Assembly (NCBI GenBank): GCA_012744295.1
Contig: JAAYIB010000072.1
Coordinates: forward strand, 1-13,422
Direction of reading: 5' to 3'
DNA: 13,422 bases
DNA from: Acholeplasmataceae bacterium
GTDB taxonomy: Bacteria; Bacillota; Negativicutes; Acidaminococcales; Acidaminococcaceae
Below the pieces are notes generated by a model that made no database searches, was not told where the DNA came from, and saw only the letters and a program-made list of their open reading frames with translations. A program made the position numbers and the translations under genes. Shown piece by piece: positions 6,087-13,237 of this stretch. Position 1 is the first letter of the stretch, and each line of letters begins with the position of its first letter.

Positions 6087-7511
6087 TTGAAAAAGTACTT
6101 GCAATTGTTTTTTGCGGTAATCACGGTCCTGATGCTTGTCTGGCCTGCGTGCCCTGCCGCCGCAGCCGCAAAGGAGGGCTATACCGAAATAGTCGGCGAG
6201 GTCTGTTATTATGCCTATAACCCGGAACCCCCCTTTAACAAGCTCGTTCCCGCAGGCAGCTACCAGGTTTATCTTTTGCCGCAGGAGCAAGGCGGAAAGC
6301 CCGAGCTGCTGCTGAATTCCGCACAGTCTGACTTCAGCTTCAAAATCCGGTCCGAGCAATTAAGACCGGGCGTCCTGATCGAATTTGTTTCCCACTTCGG
6401 GGTCAAGACAATCGCCGCCGAAACAATCGGCACCGCGCCGCTCAAAGTCATTCTGGAGCCGGAGGTCATGGTGCGCAAGCCCGTTATCTACCTTTATCCC
6501 GAGAAGAAGCGGAAGATCGTCGTCACGCATGACTTCAAGGGAACGCTTCTGACAACCTATCCCGCCTACAAGGACGGCTGGACAGTTACGGCGAGGCCGG
6601 ACGGTACTCTTTACAATCACGAAGACGGGAAAAACTACGCCTATCTTTTCTGGGACGGCCTTTTCACCTTCCCGCCAGAGCATTATTTTTACAAAGCCGG
6701 CTTTACAGTTAAAAAAGGTGAGTATGCAGGGTTTCTACAGGAGAAGCTCGCCCGGCTCGGCCTGAATGATAGGGAAAGCAACGACTTTATCGTATACTGG
6801 CTGCCGGAAATGAATCGCTACGAGAATTGCTTCGTGCATTTCCGCGTAAATGACGATATCGGGGGAAGCTCTGTGCTGAAAACACAGCCCGCAGCCGACA
6901 GCCGCCTCCGGCTCTTTATGGAATTTGCGGGCTTTGAGGATACTGCTGCGGTAAGGAAACTGCCAGAGCAGGAGCTGCCGCGTTTTGACCGCAAGGGTTT
7001 TGCTCTCGTCGAGTGGGGCGGCAGCGAGATGACACTGCCCGAGTCTCTGCGGGTTTATCCCGTTCGGCAAAAGGCAGCGCCGCCTGACAGCGAGCTTGCC
7101 AAAGCCCTGGCCGAAGGCTTTTTCGAACTGAAGTGGGGCGCGAGGCCCGCTTCGGTTACAGGCATGGGCGAACAGGGACAGGCTTCGCCCGGACTTGCCG
7201 TGTACGCTTCCGAGCTTGACGTGACGCCTCTACTCGGCGAAGTAAAACCAACCGCCGACACCATGCTGTTTTTTGACAGCGACAAGGGTTTTGTCCAGGC
7301 CCAAATCAGCTTCGGCTTCCGGGATTTTCAAAAGGTCGATGCAAGGCTGCATAGTTTGCTCGGTCCCTCGGTTTCCTATGTTTACGAAGTGTACAAGCTT
7401 GACAAGGATTTAGTGGAGCGCTCGGAGTGGCGTGTAGGCCCGAAGACGCGGGTCGTGCTCGAAAGCAGGTTCAGCGGCGCCTCTCTTAAAATAAGCAGCA
7501 GGGACTTGTGA
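6087..7511 (+). CDS. Secreted two-domain protein with KPVIYLYP-type domain, unknown function
   Basis: The start is taken as TTG 6087 (474 aa) from Shine-Dalgarno spacing; the in-frame ATG at 6078 adds three residues. A signal peptide spans about 1-28, with hydrophobic 7-19 and cleavage near the Ala run. The Cys at 22 has no proper lipobox. Residues about 30-125 look like a beta-rich module. Residues about 130-320 begin KPVIYLYPEKKRK and include TTYPAYKDGWTV, PDGTLYN, YLFWDG and FIVYWLPEMNRYENCFVHF. I recognise this pattern as a recurrent module of uncharacterised exported proteins, but know no function. From about 340 a second module starts, FFELKWGARPASVTGM, with a later GFVQAQISFGFRDF, resembling a WG-type domain of other exported proteins. 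It is expected in the periplasm or attached to the envelope. It is divergent from the RiPP operon and has its own promoter and terminator, so a RiPP role is not implied. Confidence 0.82.
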   Translation: MKKYLQLFFAVITVLMLVWPACPAAAAAKEGYTEIVGEVCYYAYNPEPPFNKLVPAGSYQVYLLPQEQGGKPELLLNSAQSDFSFKIRSEQLRPGVLIEFVSHFGVKTIAAETIGTAPLKVILEPEVMVRKPVIYLYPEKKRKIVVTHDFKGTLLTTYPAYKDGWTVTARPDGTLYNHEDGKNYAYLFWDGLFTFPPEHYFYKAGFTVKKGEYAGFLQEKLARLGLNDRESNDFIVYWLPEMNRYENCFVHFRVNDDIGGSSVLKTQPAADSRLRLFMEFAGFEDTAAVRKLPEQELPRFDRKGFALVEWGGSEMTLPESLRVYPVRQKAAPPDSELAKALAEGFFELKWGARPASVTGMGEQGQASPGLAVYASELDVTPLLGEVKPTADTMLFFDSDKGFVQAQISFGFRDFQKVDARLHSLLGPSVSYVYEVYKLDKDLVERSEWRVGPKTRVVLESRFSGASLKISSRDL

Positions 7512-7552
7512 GGAAAACACAGGAAACTGTATAGGAACCTAAGTAAATAGGG

Positions 7553-7583
7553 TGACGCGGGTTAAAAACCCGCGTCATTTCTC
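7553..7583 (+). terminator. Terminator after the secreted KPVIYLYP protein
   Basis: An 11-bp stem (7553-7563 with 7567-7577, core GACGCGGG/CCCGCGTC) has an A-rich 3-nt loop and is followed by a weak T tract, TTTCTC. It lies 41 nt after the stop. Confidence 0.8.
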
Positions 7584-7686
7584 ATGTATACAGCATAAAA
7601 GTTACAAAAGCCTTGCTTTTGTGGGTGTTTTAATATAAAATACAAACAGTTGTATAGTTTTAAAGAAGCCTTTTGTATTCTTTCGT

Positions 7687-7692
7687 TATAAT
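7687..7692 (+). promoter_or_regulatory. -10 element for the complete OmpM gene
   Basis: A perfect TATAAT at 7687-7692, with no convincing -35 at 16-18 nt. A second AT-rich candidate (TATAAA at 7634-7639 with TTGCTT at 7613-7618) has a short 15-nt spacer. The start predicted from the better site is near 7699. Confidence 0.5.
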
Positions 7693-7699
7693 GTCCGAC

Positions 7700-7834
7700 G
7701 GGAAGCGGCAGTATCGCACCGGCGCAGACGCCTGTAGAGGAATCAAGGATGCTCGCCCAGCCAAAGCGTTGGAAGATACGGACTTCTGCCCCAGGATTTT
7801 ATAAAATAAAATTTCCTAAAGGGGGAAAAGTATT
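7700..7834 (+). promoter_or_regulatory. Structured 5' leader of the complete OmpM gene
   Basis: About 135 nt of untranslated leader. GTATC (7711-7715) can pair with GATAC (7775-7779), and outside it GGGAAG (7700-7705) faces CTTCTGCCC (7783-7791). Inside is a tight GGCG-CAGA-CGCC hairpin (7721-7732). It ends with an AAAGGGGGAAAAG Shine-Dalgarno region before the ATG at 7835. No known riboswitch is recognised. Confidence 0.5.
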
Positions 7835-9100
7835 ATGAAGAAATCTTTAGTACTTGCCATGGCAATGGCTCTCGGAATTTCCGCAACAGCCTTTGCCGCC
7901 AATCCTTTCTCCGATGTGCCGGCAGGCCATTGGGCCTATGCTTCCGTAGCCAAACTGGCTGCAGCGGGAGTAGTTGACGGTTATCCCGACGGCACCTTCA
8001 AGGGCGACAACCTGATGACCCGTTACGAAATGGCTCAAATCGTTGCCAAAGCCTACGCCAAGGGCGGTATCGGCTCCGATGACAAACTGATGGCTGAATT
8101 TGCCGACGAACTCGACAACTTAGGTGTCCGCGTTGCCAAATTGGAGAAAAAGTCCGACAACATCAAAATCGCCGGCCAAGCCCGTTTTGGTTACAAGGAC
8201 GGAGAAGCCTATTTAGAAGGCTACAAAACAAAATTCCATTCCGCCGAACTTCGTACCCGCCTCTACCTCAGCGGCGCGATCAATGATGACTGGTCCTACG
8301 GCGCAATGCTGCAGAACACCCAGGAGCTGAACACCAACGCCCAGGAAAGCCCAACCGACTTCCGCCGTGCCTTTGTAACAGGTAACGTCGGCGGCGCTAC
8401 TGTTACCGCAGGCCGTCAGGCCTTTACGATCGGCCAGGGCTACGTGGCTGACCTCACAGGCGACGCCTTGAAGGTAGACTTCGGCAACAAGCTGAAAACA
8501 ACTTTGTTCGCGGGCCGGTTTGACTCCGTTGTTTACAAGGATGCCAATTACTGGACAAACAATAATGACAGGGCTACCCTGTACGGTGCCGTAGTCAACT
8601 ATCCGTTCAGCGACAAGCTTTACACCGAGCTTGCCTTCTATGCGCAGGAGGAAAAGGGCGACCTTGGCGAACAGCAAGTCTTCACGGCAGGCCTCGGCTA
8701 TACTTTTGACAAGAATGTCAGCGTTTACGGCGAATACCAGAAGGCTGACAAGTCCCTTTATGAATTGGGTGCCGGCGACACTGCAGCCGATTTCGGCGAT
8801 GACGGCTGGGCCGCGACGGTAAGCTACAAGGGTGCCGATGCTGGGGAGAAAGGTTCCTGGGGCGCTTACGCAACCTATTACGACCAATCGGCGGCAGTCA
8901 TGCTTGACTCCGTCAGCGAAATTGAAGACCACTTCGTCAATCGTGGCCAAGGCTTGAAAGGCTACGAAGTCGGCGTTGGCTACACTCTTCAGAAAAACAT
9001 CGTAGCTAACCTTTCCTACTTTGATGTCGAGAACAAAGACGTCTCCCAATACAAGGGCGATGTCAAGATGTTGTGGAGCACGGTAACCTTCTCGTTCTAA
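7835..9100 (+). CDS. ompM: SLH-domain outer-membrane porin (OmpM family)
   Basis: A complete 421-aa protein. The signal peptide is residues 1-21 (cut after TAFA). An SLH domain spans about 24-75 (FSDVPAGHWAYASV ... GVVDGYPDGTFKGDN ... MTRYEMAQIVAKAY). A short helical linker at about 82-108 (DELDNLGVRVAKLEKK) is a probable coiled coil. A beta-barrel runs from about 110 to the end, closing with TVTFSF and a terminal Phe. In Negativicutes, proteins of this layout (OmpM/Mep45) are major porins whose SLH domain binds polyamine-modified peptidoglycan, tethering the outer membrane to the cell wall. That role is inferred from the family. The start has a strong AAGGGGG site. It is a single-gene unit with its own leader and terminator, and is a paralogue of the truncated porin at 1-386. 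Confidence 0.95.
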   Translation: MKKSLVLAMAMALGISATAFAANPFSDVPAGHWAYASVAKLAAAGVVDGYPDGTFKGDNLMTRYEMAQIVAKAYAKGGIGSDDKLMAEFADELDNLGVRVAKLEKKSDNIKIAGQARFGYKDGEAYLEGYKTKFHSAELRTRLYLSGAINDDWSYGAMLQNTQELNTNAQESPTDFRRAFVTGNVGGATVTAGRQAFTIGQGYVADLTGDALKVDFGNKLKTTLFAGRFDSVVYKDANYWTNNNDRATLYGAVVNYPFSDKLYTELAFYAQEEKGDLGEQQVFTAGLGYTFDKNVSVYGEYQKADKSLYELGAGDTAADFGDDGWAATVSYKGADAGEKGSWGAYATYYDQSAAVMLDSVSEIEDHFVNRGQGLKGYEVGVGYTLQKNIVANLSYFDVENKDVSQYKGDVKMLWSTVTFSF

Positions 9101-9135
9101 TCTTAGAACGCCCATTTTGCGGAATAAAAGCAATC

Positions 9136-9160
9136 AGGACGGCCTCGGCCGTCCTTTTTT
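9136..9160 (+). terminator. Terminator of the complete OmpM gene
   Basis: An 8-bp stem, AGGACGGC (9136-9143) with GCCGTCCT (9148-9155), has a 4-nt loop and is followed by six T. Confidence 0.93.
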
Positions 9161-9161
9161 C

Positions 9162-9190
9162 TTGCCTTTTCGGGCCTTTAAGGCTACAAT
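9162..9190 (+). promoter_or_regulatory. Promoter for the six-TM membrane protein
   Basis: TTGCCT (9162-9167), a 17-nt spacer, and TACAAT (9185-9190). It starts immediately after the porin terminator and about 49 nt before the TTG start at 9239. Confidence 0.7.
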
Positions 9191-9238
9191 GATTATTGAC
9201 TGACAAGTCGGCAACGCGTCTTTAGTGGAGGAAGCATT

Positions 9239-9862
9239 TTGGGTTTTTGTGAAAAATATTTTGACTGTAAAATTTATAAGACGGTATGGGGGGCAATGGC
9301 GCTGACCATCATTTCGGTGCTGCTGCTCTTTGTTCTGCCGCGCGAAATAGCTTACGAGAACGGATTCCTCGAAAACCTGCAGGTGGCCGAACTCCTTGCC
9401 GGCGCGGCTTTTTCGGTTTTTTTGGCGGCGAAGGCGATCGAAAAAGAGGAAAGAAGCATCTGGCAGGCAGCTTTTATCAGCTTTCTGCTCATAGCGGCGC
9501 GCGAGCTGAACTGGGGACGCGTCTTTTATCCGACGGCTGCCCTAAACAGGTTCCTGCCGTTAAAAGACCTCTGGTACGGTCCCGTTGTCTATCCGCTGGT
9601 AACCCTCGCGGCTGTTGCGATTATTTGCCTTTTCTGGCGCGGACGTTTTTTTCTGTTCGGGGCAAGGCGCATGCTGCCGCTTTGGAACTGCGTTTTATTT
9701 GTCTCGCTCTTTCTGGCCGCCGATTATGCCGAGCACAGGCCCCTAAGTTTTTTCGGGCAAAGCTATGACGGAGAAATCATGGAAGAGCTGTTTGAATGTA
9801 TCTGCTATCTGATGATGATAGACATTGTCCGCATCATGGGCGGCAAAGGAGTTAAATATTGA
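9239..9862 (+). CDS. Multi-pass membrane protein of unknown function (207 aa)
   Basis: The start is TTG at 9239, supported by GTGGAGG about 8 nt upstream; no ATG start is available nearer. Roughly six hydrophobic segments are seen at about 15-34, 47-66, 73-88, 114-133, 147-164 and 181-199. Charged or polar residues sit within or next to membrane segments and may be functional: AARELNWGRVF (about 86-96), ADYAEHRP (about 161-168) and EIMEELFECICY (about 179-190). I do not recognise the family. It lies in the inner membrane by prediction. It has its own promoter (9162-9190) and no clear terminator, so the next gene may be partly co-transcribed. No transporter or enzyme motif is visible. Confidence 0.82.
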   Translation: MGFCEKYFDCKIYKTVWGAMALTIISVLLLFVLPREIAYENGFLENLQVAELLAGAAFSVFLAAKAIEKEERSIWQAAFISFLLIAARELNWGRVFYPTAALNRFLPLKDLWYGPVVYPLVTLAAVAIICLFWRGRFFLFGARRMLPLWNCVLFVSLFLAADYAEHRPLSFFGQSYDGEIMEELFECICYLMMIDIVRIMGGKGVKY

Positions 9863-9885
9863 GCTTTTTAGCCTTTCTACTTCAT

Positions 9886-9909
9886 TGTTGCTTCTATATG
9901 TGGTAAAAT
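9886..9909 (+). promoter_or_regulatory. Extended -10 promoter for the 184-aa exported protein
   Basis: TG-G-TAAAAT (9901-9909) is preceded by TGTTGCTTC (9886-9894). The same TGTTGCTTC plus TGn-TAAAATA arrangement occurs before the LptD-like gene (11587-11609). TTGCTT is too close (10 nt) to act as a normal -35. Confidence 0.55.
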
Positions 9910-9940
9910 AAATTATAAAATTATTTTGGGAGGTTTTGCG

Positions 9941-10495
9941 ATGAAAAAGTTTTTTAGATTTTTTGTGGTTGCGGCTTTGGCCTGCTTCTTCGCGGTTCCG
10001 GCAATGAGCAGGGCGGAGGCGGCTAAGGTGGCTGTACTGCCTCTGATCAATCTGGAAGAAGAAGAAAACAATGCCAACGCTATTTTTATGAAGCAGGCAG
10101 TCGAATATTTTAAATATCCGTCTTATGAATTGGTCGGCGACGAAGTGCTCGAGCCGATTTTGGAAAAGGAAAACTACAAGGCTGCCGGCAAAAAGGGCCC
10201 GAACGTGTCCATGCTGAAACGAATCATGACCGAATCGAAAGCCGACATCATTATTATGATGCGCTTGACCGAGCTTGAGGAAGACAGCGACAACCGCGGC
10301 AAGGAAATGCTGCAGAAGCTTGATATTGAGGGCGAAGTTATGGCCCTTAACGCTTTCACCAACAAGATTTATGACAGGGCAATCGACAAGGAGCTGACCG
10401 TGGAATACGCCTTTGTTGTCCGCGATGACTGGAAGCATGACGAATTTGCCAAGATCTGCCGCAAAACCTTCAAGGATATTGCGAAAGGCAAGTAA
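9941..10495 (+). CDS. Exported protein of unknown function (184 aa)
   Basis: The start is ATG 9941, with GGGAGG (9928-9933) 7 nt upstream; the earlier in-frame TTG at 9926 overlaps that ribosome site and is rejected. The signal peptide is about residues 1-27 (MKKFFRFFVVAALACFFAV ... RAEA). The mature part opens AKVAVLPLIN, then EEEENNANAIFMKQAVEYF, and later has ADIIIMMRLTELEED. This is an alternating beta/alpha pattern reminiscent of CsgG/TolB-N-like periplasmic domains, whose first strand also reads 'VAVLPL'. That resemblance is suggestive only. The mature protein is charged and soluble and ends in a basic KTFKDIAKGK. The next gene follows after 39 nt without a terminator or promoter, so both form one operon. 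Confidence 0.83.
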   Translation: MKKFFRFFVVAALACFFAVPAMSRAEAAKVAVLPLINLEEEENNANAIFMKQAVEYFKYPSYELVGDEVLEPILEKENYKAAGKKGPNVSMLKRIMTESKADIIIMMRLTELEEDSDNRGKEMLQKLDIEGEVMALNAFTNKIYDRAIDKELTVEYAFVVRDDWKHDEFAKICRKTFKDIAKGK

Positions 10496-10534
10496 CCTGA
10501 ATTATTCGGAAAAAAGACAACCGGAGGTGTTCTT

Positions 10535-11503
10535 GTGAAAAAAATACTGGCTTTACTGCAAACGGTGCTTTTGTGCCTGACCTTCGTACTGCCGGGCTTT
10601 GCGGCAGGACTTGCGCCGCAGACGGCCCCTGACAAAATGGTCGCCATGGAAAAGTTTCTGTACGGCACTGAGCAGGCAGGAGCACTGATCGCGAGAGTCG
10701 ACAGCATCGAGATCGACGTTTACGGTGTCAGGACAAGCGATCCCGTCCTTGTGCGTGTCGACAACATTTACACTTATCTCTTAGGCTCGCAGGGCGGCGG
10801 CAGCCTTTCCTTTGCTTCCAAGCTGAATGCCGCTGAGTGGCAGTTCACGCAGGAGATGTCGGACGCTCCCGCGAAGACGCGGCTCGAAAGAATTGAAAAC
10901 ATGCTGTACGGCAAAATCGAAGCCACCAGCAATCTGGCCACAAGGCTCGAGTCCCTGATGCAGGTGGCCTTTCCCGAGGCCCGGCTGACCACGGAAAACG
11001 TGACTCTGCCGAAAGATACCCTGGTCAAGGTTGAGTTTACCGAGGAACTGAAGAGCAAGGAAAATCGGGTCGGCGACGCGGTGCACTTCAAGACCGCCGA
11101 CAATGTCTATGTTGATAATGTCCTCGTATTGCCAAAGGGGGCCGTTGGCACGGGTACGATCAAGAAGATTGTTCCGGCCAAGAGCTTCGGCCGCGATGCG
11201 AGAATCGACATCGCCTTCACCAGCGTGACGGCTATCGACGGCAGTGAGGTCAAGGTTTTCGTCGGCGATCTGGCGAAACAGGAAGCCAAGACAGCCGCAG
11301 GCGCTGCGGGAGCGACCATTGGCGGCATGATTATCTTTGGGCCGATCGGTGCTATTGGCGGTGCCTTTGTGACCGGTAAATCCGTAACCATTCCCGTAGG
11401 CGCGACAACCTTCGTGCAGGTAACGGCAGACACTCCCGTGGAGGGTTTGATTCAACAGACTGACAAGGACACGGCCTTGTTTACGGAATCAACCGCAAAT
11501 TAG
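10535..11503 (+). CDS. Exported helical-repeat and glycine-zipper protein (322 aa)
   Basis: The start is GTG 10535, with CGGAGGTG 5-6 nt upstream. The signal peptide is about 1-24 (cut after GFAA). Residues about 34-146 hold degenerate helical repeats of the form R-x-[ED]-x-[IL]-E-x-x-[LV]-[YL]-G: MEKFLYG, RVDSIEIDVYG, RVDNIYTYLLG and RLERIENMLYG. Residues about 155-245 are a beta-rich domain (LPKDTLVKVEFTEEL ... LVLPKGAVGTGTIKKI) that looks like the C-terminal fold of TrbI/VirB10-like proteins in pattern, though no conjugation genes are near. Residues about 255-280 are a Gly/Ala-rich hydrophobic segment (GAAGATIGGMIIFGPIGAIGG), a likely glycine-zipper membrane insertion. The end, VTIPVGATTFVQV, resembles another beta-strand pair. 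It probably acts in the envelope; the exact function is unknown. It is co-transcribed with the 184-aa exported protein, and a strong terminator follows. Confidence 0.85.
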   Translation: MKKILALLQTVLLCLTFVLPGFAAGLAPQTAPDKMVAMEKFLYGTEQAGALIARVDSIEIDVYGVRTSDPVLVRVDNIYTYLLGSQGGGSLSFASKLNAAEWQFTQEMSDAPAKTRLERIENMLYGKIEATSNLATRLESLMQVAFPEARLTTENVTLPKDTLVKVEFTEELKSKENRVGDAVHFKTADNVYVDNVLVLPKGAVGTGTIKKIVPAKSFGRDARIDIAFTSVTAIDGSEVKVFVGDLAKQEAKTAAGAAGATIGGMIIFGPIGAIGGAFVTGKSVTIPVGATTFVQVTADTPVEGLIQQTDKDTALFTESTAN

Positions 11504-11533
11504 CCAAAAAGTTTTGCGGCATAGCGCAATCAG

Positions 11534-11570
11534 GCAGGCATACTTTTCAGGTATGCCTGCTTTTGTTTTT
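11534..11570 (+). terminator. Terminator of the two-gene exported-protein operon
   Basis: A 10-bp stem, GCAGGCATAC (11534-11543) with GTATGCCTGC (11551-11560), has a 7-nt loop and is followed by TTTTGTTTTT. Confidence 0.94.
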
Positions 11571-11586
11571 CGCGCCAGCCTAACAA

Positions 11587-11609
11587 TGTTGCTTCATTTA
11601 TGATAAAAT
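11587..11609 (+). promoter_or_regulatory. Extended -10 promoter for the LptD-like gene
   Basis: TG-A-TAAAAT (11601-11609) is preceded by TGTTGCTTC (11587-11595), the same arrangement as at 9886-9909. The predicted start is near 11616, giving a leader of about 118 nt. Confidence 0.5.
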
Positions 11610-11645
11610 ATATAGCATAGTATTTTAATTAGCTTGAAATCTTTT

Positions 11646-11688
11646 CGGCTGCATTTTGCGGGACGTCAAGTCCTTGACGAGGCAGCCG
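11646..11688 (+). promoter_or_regulatory. Two-part hairpin in the 5' leader of the LptD-like gene
   Basis: An outer stem CGGCTGC/GCAGCCG (11646-11652 with 11682-11688) encloses an inner stem CGTCAA/TTGACG (11664-11669 with 11674-11679, loop GTCC). No T tract follows, so it is not a terminator. It lies in the roughly 118-nt leader, 45 nt before the ATG, and the space down to the ATG includes a GAAGGGG ribosome site. Confidence 0.55.
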
Positions 11689-11733
11689 GGCAATATTTGA
11701 GTTTATTAAATCAGAAAGAGAAGGGGCACATCT

Positions 11734-13230
11734 ATGAAGAAGCAGATTCTTCTGACAGGAATTCTTGTAATCGGTATTGCGGCGAACGCCTTTGCGGCAG
11801 AGTATGCAGGCACGGGGAAGATCGGCGACCGCGAAGGCCCCGACTTCAGCGCGGAAACAACGCTTGTGCCGGAACGCGAGTCAGCGCAGGCTAAAAGCGC
11901 GAAAAAAACCAAGGGCGGACAAGAACAACCCCAGCCTATTACCTTATACGGCGACAAGGTTGTTTATCATCAGGATACAGGCGATTTTTTTGCCGAAGGC
12001 AACATCCGCGTCGTACAGGGCAGCCAGGTCCTAACTACCGAGAAAATTGAAGGCAATGCCGAAAGCGGCGACGTCCTGCTAAAAAGCGGCGGCCGTTTGT
12101 CGGACGGCGTATCCGTCCTCGCGGGCGAGTGGCTCCATTATAACTTCAACAACGAAACCGGAGAAATCAAAAAAATCAGCGGCAGCAGCGGAAAAGATTT
12201 CTTCAAGGCTGAACACGCGACAGTTCAGGAAGGCAGCGTTCATCTTGACAAGGGCGGACAGGTCACACGTTGTCCGGCAGTCGAACACGATCCCTGCGTT
12301 CTTTTGACCGCGGGAAGAATCGATATTTATCCCAAGGACAGGATTGTTGCCCATGACGTGAAGATTTTTGTCAAAGGCAGGCATATTTTTACAAGGGACG
12401 TCTTTGTCAGCAGGCTTGACCGCAAGACTTCGCAGACCTTCGCTCCCAAAATCGGCTACAGCGACGATTCCGGACTGAAATTCAGGCTGCGTTACGAGCA
12501 CAATTTTACCGAGCAGCTTTCTCTTGTCGGAGATTTCGACTACTACGAAAAAATCGGCTACAGGCCGATGTACGGTCTGCAGTACGAGCAGTCGCCTTTT
12601 TACGCACGTCTGCAGCAGGGTTGGAATGAAGACGGGGACGACAACTGGATCAAAAAGGAGGCCGATCTTACGCTCGGTTTCAAAAACCTGCGTTTTAACG
12701 ATGGGCTGCCCCTTTCCTACAGCGTTTACTATAACCGCGGCCGCTGGCAGGAAGACGACATCCGCAGCTGGCATACGGAGTACGGCATTTTCCTCAATCA
12801 CGACCGCATCTTTTTTGACAAGCCCAAAAGCCTCTTCCTTGACCTCGGCGTCGGTGCCAAGAGGAAGGAAGAAAGCTACAACGACTCCACAACCGACACC
12901 ATGACCTACAGGGCCACGCTCGGCAAGAAGTTTGACCGGAACTGGAATGCCTGGACAAGCTATTTCTGGGAGAAGTCGGACGAAGACCTTTTTGCCTACA
13001 ACCGCCCGGATATGGAAGAGGAACTGCAAAACGGCTTGACCTACAAATTTGACGACAGAAACAGCCTGACCTTTGTCAACAGGTACGATCTGGGCAGCGG
13101 CAGCCTTTATGAACAGGACTGGCGCTACACGCACGACTTCTGCTGCTGGCGGATAGAAGTCGAATATCGCGATAAAAAGCGCGAGGGAGACAAGTCCTGG
13201 CATGTCAGATATGACCTGTTCAGGTGGTAG
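11734..13230 (+). CDS. lptD: LptD/OstA-family outer-membrane protein, short form (498 aa)
   Basis: The signal peptide is residues 1-21 (cut after NAFA). Residues about 22-66 are a charged linker. An OstA/LptA-type beta-jellyroll at about 68-170 contains LYGDKVVYHQDTGDFFAEGNI and related strands with GN/GD turns. Residues about 178-225 match the LptD junction pattern, with Cys180 (TRCP) and Cys188 (DPCVLL), then the segment AGRIDIYPKDRIVAHDVKIFVKG. The rest is a beta-barrel (RLRYEHNFTEQLSLVGDFDYYEKIGYRP and further strands), ending YDLFRW with an aromatic terminal residue. LptD inserts lipopolysaccharide into the outer membrane. This copy is much shorter than the roughly 780-aa E. coli protein, mainly in the barrel, so it could be an LptD-like paralogue. 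It is followed after 7 nt by gmhA, an LPS core gene, supporting an LPS role. The start has GAAGGGG upstream. Confidence 0.85.
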   Translation: MKKQILLTGILVIGIAANAFAAEYAGTGKIGDREGPDFSAETTLVPERESAQAKSAKKTKGGQEQPQPITLYGDKVVYHQDTGDFFAEGNIRVVQGSQVLTTEKIEGNAESGDVLLKSGGRLSDGVSVLAGEWLHYNFNNETGEIKKISGSSGKDFFKAEHATVQEGSVHLDKGGQVTRCPAVEHDPCVLLTAGRIDIYPKDRIVAHDVKIFVKGRHIFTRDVFVSRLDRKTSQTFAPKIGYSDDSGLKFRLRYEHNFTEQLSLVGDFDYYEKIGYRPMYGLQYEQSPFYARLQQGWNEDGDDNWIKKEADLTLGFKNLRFNDGLPLSYSVYYNRGRWQEDDIRSWHTEYGIFLNHDRIFFDKPKSLFLDLGVGAKRKEESYNDSTTDTMTYRATLGKKFDRNWNAWTSYFWEKSDEDLFAYNRPDMEEELQNGLTYKFDDRNSLTFVNRYDLGSGSLYEQDWRYTHDFCCWRIEVEYRDKKREGDKSWHVRYDLFRW

Positions 13231-13237
13231 GGGTGTC

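Noticed and set aside
8213..9133. 306-codon open frame antisense to the OmpM gene
   Set aside because: It is a shadow of the porin coding strand. It has no ribosome site and crosses the porin terminator.
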